A stretch of DNA of 64,000 bases from positions 13,817 to 77,816 of the forward strand of contig NZ_AXWP01000027.1 in NCBI RefSeq assembly GCF_000482725.1, given 5' to 3'. Source of the stretch: Psychromonas arctica DSM 14288. Its GTDB lineage: Bacteria > Pseudomonadota > Gammaproteobacteria > Enterobacterales > Psychromonadaceae. This document shows, one piece after another, positions 48,198-58,653 of the stretch. Position 1 is the first letter of the stretch; every line of letters starts with the position of its first letter. The position numbers were made by a program, and so were the translations under genes. Below the pieces are notes generated by a model that was not told the origin of the DNA, did not search any database, and was given only the letters and a program-made list of their open reading frames with translations.

Positions 48198-50211
48198 TCA
48201 CTTGACCTGTCTCTTCTTTGTTTTGTGCCGCCTCTTGCTTCGCTTTATTATATTCTTGATTTTTACGGAACATGTTAGGGTCTATTTCAACAGGTTGTCC
48301 CCATTCAGGTAATACTGGCACATTACTATTTGGCATCAATTCAATGCCATCTTCAGTTTGACCTAATTGTATTTGACGAATTAAACCGTATTTACGTTGG
48401 CTCAATTCCATCATAGTTTGATCATCTCTAATAATGGTTGCACGTAAGAAAATCATTAAATTACGTTTTTCAGTACTACTTTTAGTCGATCGAAAAAGCT
48501 GCCCTAAATAAGGGATATCACCTAATAACGGCACTTTATCAACAGTTTCATTCACTGTTTCATCAATTAATCCACCAATAACAATGGTCTCACCTGACTT
48601 AGCTAACACAGTAGTTTTTACTGCACGAGTAGCAAAAATAACATCTACCGAGGTTTTTCCTTTAATGTTTGAGACTTCTTGCTCAATCACCATTTGCACT
48701 GAGTCACCTTCATTAATTTGCGGAGTGACCTTCAGTTTTATACCGACTTCTCTACGCTCAATGGTTTGAAAAGGATTATCATTCGATGAACTAGATGTAG
48801 AGCCTGTCAATACAGGCACTTCATCACCCACAATAAAGCTAGCTTCTTGATTATCAAGCGTAGTCAAACTAGGTGTAGCAAGAATATTAGACCCTGTTGT
48901 CGTACTTAGTGCCTGTAATATTACTCCCCAATCACTACCCACATAACCAGCCACACCACCAGCAATTGATGCTAGCGATGAAGCGAGGTCTTCATAATCG
49001 TCTTCATCATTGTTAATCGCATAAACGCCAGTTGCAAGCTCGCTCGCGGTTATGCCATTATCATTAAACTGCGTTCCAGCACCTGCCGTAGAAGCCCATT
49101 GCACACTTAAGTTGATACCATTCCCTTCCGATACCTCTACCACAATTGCTTCTACTAATACTTGTGCTCGACGAATATCTAGCTGACGAATAATACTACT
49201 CAATGATGACATCAAGGCTGGCTGCGCTGAAATCACAATGGCATTCGTCCCTTCATGCGCTTGAATATTTAAAGAAGACATGTTTTTAGAGGAGCCAGAC
49301 TGACCACCAGACGCATCTTCAATGCCTTTACTAACTCCTGTTAACACATCGACGACTTCTTTTGCATTGGCATATTTAAGGTAAAATACACGGGTATTAC
49401 CATTATTCTTTAATTCGTTATCGAGTGACCTCACTAATTTAATAACACGGGCACGTGTTTTAGGTTCACCACTAACAATCACTGAATTAGTACGCTCATC
49501 AGCAACTAAACGTGGTTTAAGTACACTACTCGTACTATTTTTTGAGGTTTTTGGTGTTTGCTGAATAGAATTGATCATATTGACCATTTCTAGCGCACTT
49601 GCATACTCTAGTTTAACGATATCAACTTCTTGGTCACCGGCTTTATCAACGCGCTGGATAATTTTCACTAAACGATTAACCACCGAAGCACGGCCAGTGA
49701 TCATAATAACGTTAGAAGGATCATAATGAACCACGTTACCACCACCCGCACTATCGTTTAACTGACGTAATAGCGGCGCAAGTTCACGCACCGAGACATT
49801 AATAACAGGCACCACTCGAGTGACCATTTCATCACCTTTAAAGCGACTTCCATCATCCACGACTGGAATTGCGGCTACTTTAGCATCTTTTGCTTTAATG
49901 ACTTTAAGGACCCCATTATCCATTTCAACAACAGCAAATCCGTATACTTCCAAAACATTTAAAAAGAATTGATAATATTGTTGTTCATTTAGTAAGTCAT
50001 AGCTGCGAACATTGATTTTTCCACGCACAGCTGGGTCTAGAATAATCGTTTTTTGTAGGTTCTTACCGACAATATTAATGAACTCATTCAGATCCGCATT
50101 TTTAAAGCTCGCTGAATATTCAGCAGCTTGTACCAAAGTGGCCTGTGAAAACAAAACAAAAATACTGGCTCCGATCAATCCAACCAATTTTTTCTTTATC
50201 CCTAAAATCAT
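48190..50211 (-). CDS. gspD: type II secretion secretin GspD
   Basis: A 673-residue outer-membrane secretin. A signal peptide ends at VQA-AEY. Periplasmic N0-N3 domains follow, with [19 protein letters not shown] in the second repeat, and then the C-terminal pore domain with [11 protein letters not shown] and [14 protein letters not shown]. It forms the pentadecameric exit channel. The start follows GAGGTTGTTGTA. Ser/Gly-rich stretches ([16 protein letters not shown]) are loops near the N3 and gate regions. Confidence 0.97.
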   Translation of the reverse strand: MILGIKKKLVGLIGASIFVLFSQATLVQAAEYSASFKNADLNEFINIVGKNLQKTIILDPAVRGKINVRSYDLLNEQQYYQFFLNVLEVYGFAVVEMDNGVLKVIKAKDAKVAAIPVVDDGSRFKGDEMVTRVVPVINVSVRELAPLLRQLNDSAGGGNVVHYDPSNVIMITGRASVVNRLVKIIQRVDKAGDQEVDIVKLEYASALEMVNMINSIQQTPKTSKNSTSSVLKPRLVADERTNSVIVSGEPKTRARVIKLVRSLDNELKNNGNTRVFYLKYANAKEVVDVLTGVSKGIEDASGGQSGSSKNMSSLNIQAHEGTNAIVISAQPALMSSLSSIIRQLDIRRAQVLVEAIVVEVSEGNGINLSVQWASTAGAGTQFNDNGITASELATGVYAINNDEDDYEDLASSLASIAGGVAGYVGSDWGVILQALSTTTGSNILATPSLTTLDNQEASFIVGDEVPVLTGSTSSSSNDNPFQTIERREVGIKLKVTPQINEGDSVQMVIEQEVSNIKGKTSVDVIFATRAVKTTVLAKSGETIVIGGLIDETVNETVDKVPLLGDIPYLGQLFRSTKSSTEKRNLMIFLRATIIRDDQTMMELSQRKYGLIRQIQLGQTEDGIELMPNSNVPVLPEWGQPVEIDPNMFRKNQEYNKAKQEAAQNKEETGQVNE

Positions 50212-50262
50212 TACAACAACCTCATTGTTTACTTGTTTCAGCAGCTTAAACTTATTTTTATA

Positions 50263-51111
50263 CTACGGAATACTAAAAAATAACTCGTTTAACTCACCAT
50301 CGCGGTCAACGGTTAAGCTCATTTCTGTCATGGTGGGGAATTCTTTCATTAGCCCCATCGCTTGGCTGATATCGGTTAAATCAATACCGTTTAGTTCTAC
50401 TGCTAAATCACCTTCTTGTAATCCTGCTTCTTCAAATAAACTAGGATCTTTACCAGGGCTCACACGATACCCTTGGATCTGATTGCCTTCTCTAACGGGG
50501 GAGATCCTAATATAATCGAGCAGCTTGCTAGGGTTTTTCAACAATGCCTTCCTATCAAGTGCAATTTCAGTTCTTTTACTTGATCTAGTTTGACCTTTTG
50601 CAGATATTTGACCATTTTCAATTCTGGCCATTCTTTTATTGGCTTGTTCTAGACCATCTAATATTAACGTTTGTTCCTCACCACCTACCGAAATAATAAT
50701 TCGATCACTATATATTTGGCTCACACTTGCATCAGTCCCTTCAATCTCAGAATCAATAAAATAACTATCCTGGACATTTTTATATTCAATGATAACACTT
50801 GAAAGCTCAGGATCTGAAGCCGCAACAATGCCTACTAAAGTCAGTTTTAAGCGCGTTTTAGGCGCATCTGTTTGAGTAGATTGGACAGGCTGCTTACGTT
50901 GCCCTTGAAATTCTCCGAATAAATGCTGCTGCTGAATTTTTTGAGAGTTTAATGCTACCGCTTTTGTCTTTGGGTCAATGGAAGGAGGAGTCCACTCATA
51001 TGTGCTGTCTTTTATGGGATAAACAGCCCAAGTAAATAACGCTATCTGATAGGCGATTAAAGCACAGATAACTGCCAATATTATTTTCGGTAGTAGGGAT
51101 ATTATCGCCAC
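50263..51111 (-). CDS. gspC: type II secretion protein GspC
   Basis: A 282-residue bitopic protein: a membrane segment (about 6-28), the HR domain that contacts the secretin, and a C-terminal PDZ domain (YRVSPGKDPSLFEEAGLQEGDLAVELNG, about 205-260) likely involved in substrate recognition. It starts with GTG after AGGATGTAAAGA. It is the first gene of gspCDEFGHIJKLMN; the promoter must lie in the roughly 300-bp divergent region before hslR. Confidence 0.94.
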   Translation of the reverse strand: MAIISLLPKIILAVICALIAYQIALFTWAVYPIKDSTYEWTPPSIDPKTKAVALNSQKIQQQHLFGEFQGQRKQPVQSTQTDAPKTRLKLTLVGIVAASDPELSSVIIEYKNVQDSYFIDSEIEGTDASVSQIYSDRIIISVGGEEQTLILDGLEQANKRMARIENGQISAKGQTRSSKRTEIALDRKALLKNPSKLLDYIRISPVREGNQIQGYRVSPGKDPSLFEEAGLQEGDLAVELNGIDLTDISQAMGLMKEFPTMTEMSLTVDRDGELNELFFSIP

Positions 51112-51408
51112 TCTTTACATCCTATTTATTTACACTGAATATTAACCATTCTTATTTACCATACTAATGCCAACGCCAATCTTTATAAATCAACATAACT
51201 AGGTAAGCTCAAATAATGAGATCTATCCTGGAACTTTATGCTTTAGTTGGCGATAGAATAGCCCTTTGAATATAGCATTATCACACAACTATGCCTTGAT
51301 TTATCAAATTTTGCCCCAATTTAATTACCTTAATAATTCATTATTTTCTTTTAACTTAATAACAAAGTTGATTTTTGCTAAACTAAAATCCGCTTTTGAG
51401 TGAAAAAT
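51112..51408. other. gspC-hslR divergent intergenic region
   Basis: About 300 bp with promoters for both genes but no promoter I can place with confidence. No hairpin or mobile-element sequence was seen. Both promoters would share this AT-rich DNA. Confidence 0.4.
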
Positions 51409-51813
51409 ATGAAAGAAACAACGGTACGATTAGACAAATGGTTGTGGGCTGCGAGATTCTATAAAACCCGCAGCTTAGCTCGTGAAATGGTGCAAGGTGG
51501 TAAAGTCCATTATAACGGCCAACGCTGTAAAGCGAGCAAAAATGTAGAGTTAGGGGCATTATTGTCAATTCGACAGGGTGAGCTTTTATTTGAAGTCTGC
51601 ATTGAAGCCCTTTCAGAACAGCGTCGCGGTGCGCCAATTGCGCAAACGCTTTATAAAGAAACAGAAAAAAGTATCGCTAAGCGAGAACAATACCAAGTTT
51701 TACGTAAACTCAGTTTACAAAATGCACCACATCCAGACCGTAAGCCCAATAAAAAAGAACGCCGTGAATTAATACACGCAAAAACACAACGTAACACAGC
51801 GAATTTTGATTAA
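51409..51813 (+). CDS. hslR: heat-shock protein 15 (ribosome-associated S4-domain protein)
   Basis: A 134-residue S4-like RNA-binding protein (VRLDKWLWAARFYKTRSLAREMVQGGKV). In E. coli Hsp15 binds stalled 50S subunits carrying nascent chains and helps recycle them. The basic C-terminal tail (DRKPNKKERRELIHAKTQR) is typical. A GTG at 51400 is in frame; the ATG at 51409 is preferred. It precedes hslO by 30 bp, the conserved heat-shock pair. Confidence 0.94.
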   Translation: MKETTVRLDKWLWAARFYKTRSLAREMVQGGKVHYNGQRCKASKNVELGALLSIRQGELLFEVCIEALSEQRRGAPIAQTLYKETEKSIAKREQYQVLRKLSLQNAPHPDRKPNKKERRELIHAKTQRNTANFD

Positions 51814-51842
51814 TCGTTGCAGAATAAATATTGAGAGAAACT

Positions 51843-52703
51843 ATGACAGACCAACTACAACGCTTCCTATTTGATGATTTTGAAATTCGCGGCGAAATTG
51901 CACAAGCACACACAGCTTTTCAACAATGCATCAATAACCATGACTATCCCGTTGAAATAGCTAATACCATCGGTGAATTGTTAATTGCCACCAGTTTATT
52001 AACGGCAACGTTAAAATTTGAGGGAAAAATCACCGTTCAAATACAGGGTGATGGTCCACTGAGCATGGCTGTCATTAATGCAAATCAAGATTTAGAAGTG
52101 CGTGGTACGGCGCGTTATCAAGGCGATACCACTGGTTTATCTTTTTTACAGTTAATTGGAAAAGGCAACCTGATGATAACTATCACACCAGAGAACGGTG
52201 AACGATATCAAGGTATAGTGGCATTAGAAAAAGATAGTTTAGCGGCGTGTTTAGAAGATTATTTTGTACAGTCAGAGCAATTAGCGACTAAAATTAGTTT
52301 ATTTGCCGATAGTCAAGCAACACCAGCACAAGCAGCGGGATTATTAGTACAAACGTTACCTGCACACAGCGATACGCATGAAGAAGATTTTGCGCATGTT
52401 TGTGCATTAGCCGGCACCATTAAAGCAGAAGAAATTTTTACCTTAAGTAATGAAGAACTATTATTCCGTTTGTATCATCAAGAACAAGTACGTTTATTTG
52501 AGCTACAACCCATTAGCTTTAAGTGTGGCTGCTCTCAAGAACGCTGTTTATCGTCTTTAGCATCTCTTCAAGAATCTGAAATAAAAGAAATTTTAGAAGA
52601 ACAAGAGAGTATTGATATGCGTTGTGAATATTGCGCAACCACTTATTCATTTAAGGAAAAAGATCTACAGATTTTATTCACTTCTACGGATCAAAAACAC
52701 TAA
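51843..52703 (+). CDS. hslO: Hsp33 redox-regulated chaperonin
   Basis: A 286-residue chaperone switched on by oxidative unfolding. The zinc-binding cysteines are CGC and CEYC near the C-terminus (about 233-266), the classic CxC...CxxC redox switch. The segment GDGPLSMAVINANQDLEVRG is typical. A TTG at 51831 is in frame, but the ATG at 51843 matches the family start TDQLQRFLFDD. A terminator follows. Confidence 0.96.
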   Translation: MTDQLQRFLFDDFEIRGEIAQAHTAFQQCINNHDYPVEIANTIGELLIATSLLTATLKFEGKITVQIQGDGPLSMAVINANQDLEVRGTARYQGDTTGLSFLQLIGKGNLMITITPENGERYQGIVALEKDSLAACLEDYFVQSEQLATKISLFADSQATPAQAAGLLVQTLPAHSDTHEEDFAHVCALAGTIKAEEIFTLSNEELLFRLYHQEQVRLFELQPISFKCGCSQERCLSSLASLQESEIKEILEEQESIDMRCEYCATTYSFKEKDLQILFTSTDQKH

Positions 52704-52735
52704 TTTGATCAACTATTGTTGTCACATCACGAAGT

Positions 52736-52767
52736 AGCCATAATAATTTTTATTGTGGCTTTTTTTT
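52736..52767 (+). terminator. hslO rho-independent terminator
   Basis: AGCCATAATAA (52736-52746) pairs with TTATTGTGGCT (52750-52760), with one G-T pair, and is followed by seven T residues. Confidence 0.88.
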
Positions 52768-52877
52768 AATCGATTATTTGAGCCTGCTCCCACAAAAATA
52801 ACTTCAATTCCCCTACCCTACACACTCTTGTTTTCATTTCTTTTACAATAAAATTACACGTCATAATGGAGCTAACT

Positions 52878-54497
52878 ATGACCCAAATAGCACTATCGAC
52901 CAAACAGTTACAACAGTACGGTATTACCGATGTTTCAGAAGTTCTTTATAACCCTAGTTATGAAACCTTGTTTACAGAAGAAACTGCAGACTCATTAAGT
53001 GGTTATGAAAAAGGTACGATTACTAATAATGGCACTGTTGCAGTTGATACAGGCATCTTTACTGGTCGTTCACCGAAAGATAAATATATAGTAAAAGATG
53101 ATACAACTCGCGATACCGTTTGGTGGAGTGATCAGGGTAAAAATGACAACAAAGCAATTGATCAAGATACTTGGGCACACCTAAAAGGCCTTGTATCAAA
53201 ACAACTCTCTAGTAAGCGCTTGTTCGTTGTTGATGCCTATTGTGGTGCTAATGCCAACTCTCGTTTAAAAGTACGTTTTATAATGGAAGTTGCATGGCAG
53301 GCACACTTTGTAACGAACATGTTTATTCGCCCAACTGCTGAAGAACTAATTGATTTTGAACCCGATTTTGTTGTAATGAACGGCTCTAAAACAACTAATC
53401 CCGATTGGGAAAAAAATGGCCTCAACTCAGAAAACTTTGTTGCCTTTAATCTAACAGAAAAAATACAAGTAATTGGTGGCACTTGGTATGGCGGAGAGAT
53501 GAAAAAAGGTTTGTTCTCTGTGATGAACTATTTATTACCGCTGAATGGTATGGCGTCAATGCATTGCTCTGCAAATATAGGCAAAGCTGGCGATACGGCA
53601 ATTTTCTTTGGTTTGTCAGGAACAGGGAAAACAACACTTTCAACAGATCCTAAACGTGCATTAATCGGTGATGATGAGCATGGCTGGGATGATGATGGTG
53701 TATTTAATTTTGAAGGTGGTTGTTACGCGAAAACTATTCGATTAAGTGCCGAAGCTGAACCTGATATTTATGGTGCAATTCGACGTAATGCTTTACTAGA
53801 AAATGTGATGATTAATGAGCAAGGTGAAGTTGATTATGACGATGCAAGTAAAACTGAAAATGGACGTGTTTCATATCCGATAGATCATATCGTAAACATA
53901 GTAAAACCAATTTCTAAAGGTGGACACGCGCAAAAAGTAATCTTTTTATCAGCAGATGCATTTGGGGTTTTACCACCGGTTTCTAAATTGACTAAAGCAC
54001 AAACTCAATATCACTTCTTATCTGGTTTCACTGCCAAGTTAGCTGGTACTGAACGTGGTATCACAGAGCCGACTCCTACATTTTCTGCTTGTTTTGGCGC
54101 AGCATTCTTGAGCTTACATCCAACTCAATACGCACAACAATTAGTAAAACGAATGGAAGCATGTGGTGCAGAAGCGTACTTAGTAAATACGGGTTGGAAT
54201 GGTTCTGGTAAACGTATTTCAATTAAAGATACACGCGGGATTATTGATGCGATTCTAGATGGATCAATTGAACATGCTGAAACTAAAACGATTCCACTAT
54301 TTAACTTAGAAGTACCGACTGCATTACCTAATGTAGACAGCAATATTTTAGACCCTAGAGATACTTATAGCGATGCATCGGAATGGAATGAGAAAGCTGA
54401 AAAACTAGCACATCTATTCATTGATAACTTTGCACGTTATACGGACAAGGAAGAAGGTAAGGTATTATTATCTGCCGGCCCTACGCTTGATAAATAA
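52878..54497 (+). CDS. pckA: ATP-dependent phosphoenolpyruvate carboxykinase
   Basis: A 539-residue enzyme converting oxaloacetate and ATP to PEP for gluconeogenesis. The P-loop [11 protein letters not shown] is near residue 248, with metal-site residues in [10 protein letters not shown] (about 268) and the motif [11 protein letters not shown]. An ATG at 52866 is in frame, but GGAG sits 7 bp before the ATG at 52878, which also gives E. coli-like length (540). Neighbourhood hslR-hslO-pckA next to gsp is shared with several marine gammaproteobacteria, by my recollection. Confidence 0.97.
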   Translation: MTQIALSTKQLQQYGITDVSEVLYNPSYETLFTEETADSLSGYEKGTITNNGTVAVDTGIFTGRSPKDKYIVKDDTTRDTVWWSDQGKNDNKAIDQDTWAHLKGLVSKQLSSKRLFVVDAYCGANANSRLKVRFIMEVAWQAHFVTNMFIRPTAEELIDFEPDFVVMNGSKTTNPDWEKNGLNSENFVAFNLTEKIQVIGGTWYGGEMKKGLFSVMNYLLPLNGMASMHCSANIGKAGDTAIFFGLSGTGKTTLSTDPKRALIGDDEHGWDDDGVFNFEGGCYAKTIRLSAEAEPDIYGAIRRNALLENVMINEQGEVDYDDASKTENGRVSYPIDHIVNIVKPISKGGHAQKVIFLSADAFGVLPPVSKLTKAQTQYHFLSGFTAKLAGTERGITEPTPTFSACFGAAFLSLHPTQYAQQLVKRMEACGAEAYLVNTGWNGSGKRISIKDTRGIIDAILDGSIEHAETKTIPLFNLEVPTALPNVDSNILDPRDTYSDASEWNEKAEKLAHLFIDNFARYTDKEEGKVLLSAGPTLDK

Positions 54498-54526
54498 CTG
54501 TTAAATTAAGAAGTAACGGTTAAATT

Positions 54527-54567
54527 AAAACTTAAAACTTAAAACTTAAAACTTAAAACTTAAAACT
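54527..54567. repeat. heptanucleotide tandem repeat after pckA
   Basis: AAAACTT is repeated 5.9 times without a mismatch between the pckA stop codon and its terminator. It lies outside coding sequence, and copy number may vary between strains by slippage. Confidence 0.9.
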
Positions 54568-54605
54568 AACATTAATTAATAACTGATTAATGTTAGTTTT
54601 TTATT
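54563..54605 (+). terminator. pckA rho-independent terminator
   Basis: AAACTAACATTAAT (54563-54576) pairs perfectly with ATTAATGTTAGTTT (54586-54599) and continues into TTTTTT. It begins inside the last copy of the heptanucleotide repeat. Confidence 0.88.
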
Positions 54606-54638
54606 ATTTGAATCTAAGAAAGGCTGAATTTGAAAGGC

Positions 54639-55151
54639 TTAACTTAATAACATTCTCGCCCACATGCCAAAGGGGCTAGTAAACCCGGTTGTCACAGAAG
54701 TAATTTGCCCCTTATCTATCACCATCAAGGTTGGCGTCAAACTAATCCCCCATGCGCGTCCAATTAATCCTGTAGCGTCATTAAGCACAGTAAAGTCATA
54801 ATCTTTTGCACTCATGTATTGCTGAATACGCATATCGTCGCCTGAGTTTAATGCAACGGTAACAACTTGCATATTGCCACTCACAAAATCAACTGAAGGT
54901 GAAACAGTGCTACAAACACTACACCAAGTTGCCCAGAAATAAACCAATACTGGCTTGTCTTGACTCATCGCTATTAAGTCGACTTGTTTTCCTTGGATAC
55001 TCATTGCAACTAACTCAGGTGCTTTTCCTGAAACAATTGACTGAGCTCGCCAGAAGTCAGCTCCCCAACCCACAGCGAGTATAAAAAGCCCATACATTGT
55101 CACGGTTTTAAGTCGTGACAACCATGTCCTTTTGAGCTTCTTCTCTGTCAC
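54639..55151 (-). CDS. ScsD-like membrane-tethered thioredoxin
   Basis: A 170-residue TlpA-like protein with one N-terminal membrane segment (VTMYGLFILAVGWGADFW) and a periplasmic thioredoxin domain with active-site CSVC (about 75) in FWATWCSVCSTVSPS. It resembles ScsD (suppressor of copper sensitivity). The GTG at 55151 has AAAGGG upstream and sits 1 bp after the scsB stop; an ATG at 55190 inside scsB is in frame but lacks a site. It likely takes electrons from the ScsB-like protein encoded just before it. Confidence 0.82.
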   Translation of the reverse strand: MTEKKLKRTWLSRLKTVTMYGLFILAVGWGADFWRAQSIVSGKAPELVAMSIQGKQVDLIAMSQDKPVLVYFWATWCSVCSTVSPSVDFVSGNMQVVTVALNSGDDMRIQQYMSAKDYDFTVLNDATGLIGRAWGISLTPTLMVIDKGQITSVTTGFTSPFGMWARMLLS

Positions 55152-55152
55152 C

Positions 55153-57261
55153 CTACTGCCCTTTTGCTTGTTGCATTGCATTAATGACATCTTCGCTATT
55201 TAAAATGGTCGATAACTCAATACCGTTTGGTGCGGCAGGTCCATAAACAATATTAAAAGGTACACCATAGCGCCCAAATGATTGTAAATACGCAGTGACA
55301 GAGTCCGATCGCACAGTCCAATCTCCACTCATTGCGATCACTCCCCTTTCTTGTAATGCGCTATACACAGGATCTTGTAATAAAACCCCTACTTTATTAG
55401 CTTTACAAGTGACACACCATTTTGCGGTGACATCCACAAAAATAACGTTACCTTGATCAACCTGCTGTTGAATAACTTGTGCATCTAATGGCACCCAACT
55501 AATTTCATCCTGTAAAGGATTGGCCCAATGTTTAGCAGTTAAGCTCCCAACAATTAATACAACAGAAACGACCATCATAAAAATGCTGAAGATAATAAAA
55601 AAGATACGTTTACCATGCTTTTTAATAATCAAGACAGCCAATAAAAGCAATACTAACAATGCAACTAAAACAGTATAAAACACGCTAATAAAGCTACTTA
55701 GTAGGCTCACTAACCATAAACAAGTGGCTAAAATTAACACACCAAACACATTTTTAACTGTTCCCATCCATTTACCTGGTTTAGGCATTAATAATGCGAT
55801 GCTAGGAAATAAAGCAATTAATAACCAAGGTAATGCCATCCCCATCCCTAAGGCGGTAAAGACTGCAAATAGCTGCCAAGCACTCGCGCCTAAGGCAAAC
55901 GCTACCGCAGTCCCTAAGAAAGGGGCCGAACAAGGAGTCGCTAATAAGGTAGCAAACATACCTTGTAGATAGTGTCCAAGATAAGAGTTTCCACCTTTTT
56001 TCGCTAACCAAGTCTGCATCGAAGAAGGTAGTTGGATTTCAAATAAACCTAGCATATTGGCAGTAAACAAGGCCGTCACGATAATCATAAAAATAATAAA
56101 GTAAGGACTTTGGAATTGAATACCCCAACCTAATGCTTCACCTGACAACTTAAGAACGAGTAAGAAAGCAGCTAGCAGCCAAAAAGAGCTAATAATACCC
56201 GCACTAGAGGCTAAAAATTGTTTACGCACTTTTCCTCGTTGACTGGCTTCGACGCCTAGCACGGAGCTTAACTTCATACCTAATACCGGTAATACGCAGG
56301 GCATGATATTGAGAATTAACCCACCCAATAATGCAATCAAGAAAATCGATGCAATGGACTCTTCATTAGTTGAAATAATTTGCTTCCCTAATGTGGTAGC
56401 AACTTCAACAGCAACACTATCGTCTACCACCGTGATATTCACATTGGCATTACTTAAATCAACTTCTCCTCCCCAACTGCTTACGGCAAAGGTCGCAGTA
56501 ACCTGTTTCTCAGACACTGAGATAGTAGGCTTAGAAAAAAACACATTGTCTAGTTCAGCGTCGCTACTATCAATGAAAAGATCGGGTTGCTGCCAACCTA
56601 TTTGATGAGATAGCTGTACGACCACTTGTTGATTGAACTGATCCCAAGAACTAGTGATATGCGTAATATTCGCATTATTTTTTTGTGTATCAATGGCACT
56701 TTGGTCTACGAGGATAGGCACACTACTTACAGCCTGAGCATAAGCAAAAGCAATGTCTTCATTGATGCTCAATTGAGCCAAATCAAAACGCAGATCTATA
56801 TTATAATCTGTTAATACACAAATTGTGGTACATGAAGCTAATGTCAGCGTCCCCTTTAAACGACTAGGTTGTTCGGGATCGTTAACAGTAATATGCAGAG
56901 GAAAGTGAATTTTATCTTTATACCCCACAGTCTCAACACCTAGTACAGGATAGCGTTTTGGAGTAGGCCAAGACCAGTCGAATGCTTTTATATTAGTCGA
57001 TTCAGCTTCCCACTCAAAAGTAGGTGCAACGCCACCTTCACCAGGTGATCGCCAATAGGTTTTCCAATCTGCATCGAGATTTACATTTAACAATGCATTG
57101 GCTGTATTTTGTTGAGCTTGACCAGTGAGCTGTAAATTAACTTTGACAGGAAGATGATTAAGATTACTTATCCATCCTGTTTCAGGTGCCAGTGCTAATG
57201 CATTAATGGAAAAAATACAAAGAGAGAATAATAACAAAAAATAACGTTTAACAGTGGGCAT
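55153..57261 (-). CDS. ScsB-like thiol:disulfide transporter (DsbD superfamily)
   Basis: A 702-residue membrane protein. A signal peptide (KRYFLLLFSLCIFSINALA) leads to a periplasmic N-terminal domain (to about 300), then about eight membrane segments with the redox-active cysteines in NIMPCVLPVLG and LLATPCSAPFLG, and a C-terminal thioredoxin domain with CVTC (about 633). This layout is that of ScsB, which carries electrons from cytoplasmic thioredoxin to periplasmic partners. GGAG 5 bp before the ATG at 57261 decides the start over the codon at 57282. No scsA or scsC is adjacent. Confidence 0.88.
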   Translation of the reverse strand: MPTVKRYFLLLFSLCIFSINALALAPETGWISNLNHLPVKVNLQLTGQAQQNTANALLNVNLDADWKTYWRSPGEGGVAPTFEWEAESTNIKAFDWSWPTPKRYPVLGVETVGYKDKIHFPLHITVNDPEQPSRLKGTLTLASCTTICVLTDYNIDLRFDLAQLSINEDIAFAYAQAVSSVPILVDQSAIDTQKNNANITHITSSWDQFNQQVVVQLSHQIGWQQPDLFIDSSDAELDNVFFSKPTISVSEKQVTATFAVSSWGGEVDLSNANVNITVVDDSVAVEVATTLGKQIISTNEESIASIFLIALLGGLILNIMPCVLPVLGMKLSSVLGVEASQRGKVRKQFLASSAGIISSFWLLAAFLLVLKLSGEALGWGIQFQSPYFIIFMIIVTALFTANMLGLFEIQLPSSMQTWLAKKGGNSYLGHYLQGMFATLLATPCSAPFLGTAVAFALGASAWQLFAVFTALGMGMALPWLLIALFPSIALLMPKPGKWMGTVKNVFGVLILATCLWLVSLLSSFISVFYTVLVALLVLLLLAVLIIKKHGKRIFFIIFSIFMMVVSVVLIVGSLTAKHWANPLQDEISWVPLDAQVIQQQVDQGNVIFVDVTAKWCVTCKANKVGVLLQDPVYSALQERGVIAMSGDWTVRSDSVTAYLQSFGRYGVPFNIVYGPAAPNGIELSTILNSEDVINAMQQAKGQ

Positions 57262-57663
57262 GAATACTCCGAGAAAATACACAACACAACCTAATGATTC
57301 ATTAAGTTAAAATTTCGAGCAAAATTACATATTGGTTTATGGCTGACTTAAGCATAAAAGGTTCACTACCATGCTCCTAGTTGACCATAATAACGCTAAA
57401 TTTATTGCACTTATTAGCAAATAATTAAATTCATTGAAATTAATAAGCTCGGCAACATCATTAATTAATATCGATACAGCCTTTCTTTATATGATCAGGC
57501 TGTTAGGTCGATTGGTATTACTTAAGCTTAGTGATAAAATGAGATGATGATCAAATATTTCTTTGTGAACTCAGTTCACCAATAAAACATTATGTATTGC
57601 TATCTTGGTTGCAGAAAACAACAACGCCATTCCAGCAATAGTATTTAATAGGGAGCCACCTTT
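57262..57663. other. scsB-ldhA divergent spacer
   Basis: About 400 bp holding promoters for both genes. The only distinct element is a 15-bp palindrome at 57565-57579 (listed separately). No coding or mobile-element signal was seen. Confidence 0.45.
57565..57579. promoter_or_regulatory. 15-bp palindrome upstream of ldhA
   Basis: GTGAACTCAGTTCAC is a perfect palindrome around a central base, ending 84 bp before the ldhA start codon. It contains TGAA-N5-TTCA, the core of LysR-type (MetR-like) sites. The spacing is one base off a classical CRP site. The binding protein is not known. Confidence 0.5.
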
Positions 57664-58653
57664 ATGAAAGTCGCCATGTTCAGTTCTCGCAGTTATGATA
57701 TTCAACACTTTAAGCCATTAATTTCAGCTCCGATTAGCATCAACTTTTTCGATACTCAGCTCAACTTGCAAACCGTCGCGTTGGCTTCTGGATTTGATGC
57801 TATTTGTGCTTTTGTAAATGATGATTTGAGTGAGCCGGTTTTAAAGCAATTGCATGCATTAGGTATTAAATATATTGCCATGCGCTGCGCAGGTTTTAAT
57901 AACATCGATTTATTTTGTGCTAAATCCCTAGGATTCACGATTGTACGTGTTCCAGCATATTCTCCAGAAGCTGTTGCAGAACATGCTATCGCTTTATTAA
58001 TGACACTTAACCGCCGAACACACAAAGCTTACCAACGTACGCGTGATGCTAATTTCTCTTTAGAGGGGCTAGTAGGCTTTAATTTACATGGTAAAACAAT
58101 CGGTATTATCGGCACGGGTAAAATAGGGGTCGCGACCATGGCGATCTTTAAAGGTTTTGGTTGTCGTATATTAGCTTCAGACCCTTACCCATCAGAACAT
58201 GCAACAGCATTAGGTGCAGAGTACGTTGACCTAAAGACTCTATTTTCAAATAGCGATGTGATCAGCTTGCATTGCCCATTAACCAGTGACAATAAACATT
58301 TATTAAATAAAGATACTTTTGCGTTGATGAAAGATGGGGTGACGATTATCAATACCAGTCGCGGTGGATTGTTAAATGCCCATGATGCTATTGAAGCTTT
58401 AAAATCAGGTCGTATTGGTGGTTTAGGCTTAGATGTATATGAAGAAGAAGAACATTTATTCTTTAATGATCATTCTAGTGAAATCATTACCGATGATATA
58501 TTCCGACGTCTGTCTGCTTGCCATAATGTTATTTTTACCGGACACCAAGCATTTTTAACAAAAGAAGCACTCACTAGTATCGCTCAAACCACGCTCGATA
58601 ATTTAAGAGATCTTGCTTCTGATATTACCAGTGTTAACCAAGTTAACGAATAA
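57664..58653 (+). CDS. ldhA: D-lactate dehydrogenase (fermentative)
   Basis: A 329-residue D-2-hydroxyacid dehydrogenase that reduces pyruvate to D-lactate with NADH. The Rossmann loop GIIGTGKIGVATM is near residue 147, and active-site Arg, Glu and His lie in NTSRGGLLN, GLDVYEEEE and TGHQAFLTKEA. Length equals E. coli LdhA (329). It starts after GGGAG at 9 bp, in an isolated position. Confidence 0.95.
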   Translation: MKVAMFSSRSYDIQHFKPLISAPISINFFDTQLNLQTVALASGFDAICAFVNDDLSEPVLKQLHALGIKYIAMRCAGFNNIDLFCAKSLGFTIVRVPAYSPEAVAEHAIALLMTLNRRTHKAYQRTRDANFSLEGLVGFNLHGKTIGIIGTGKIGVATMAIFKGFGCRILASDPYPSEHATALGAEYVDLKTLFSNSDVISLHCPLTSDNKHLLNKDTFALMKDGVTIINTSRGGLLNAHDAIEALKSGRIGGLGLDVYEEEEHLFFNDHSSEIITDDIFRRLSACHNVIFTGHQAFLTKEALTSIAQTTLDNLRDLASDITSVNQVNE

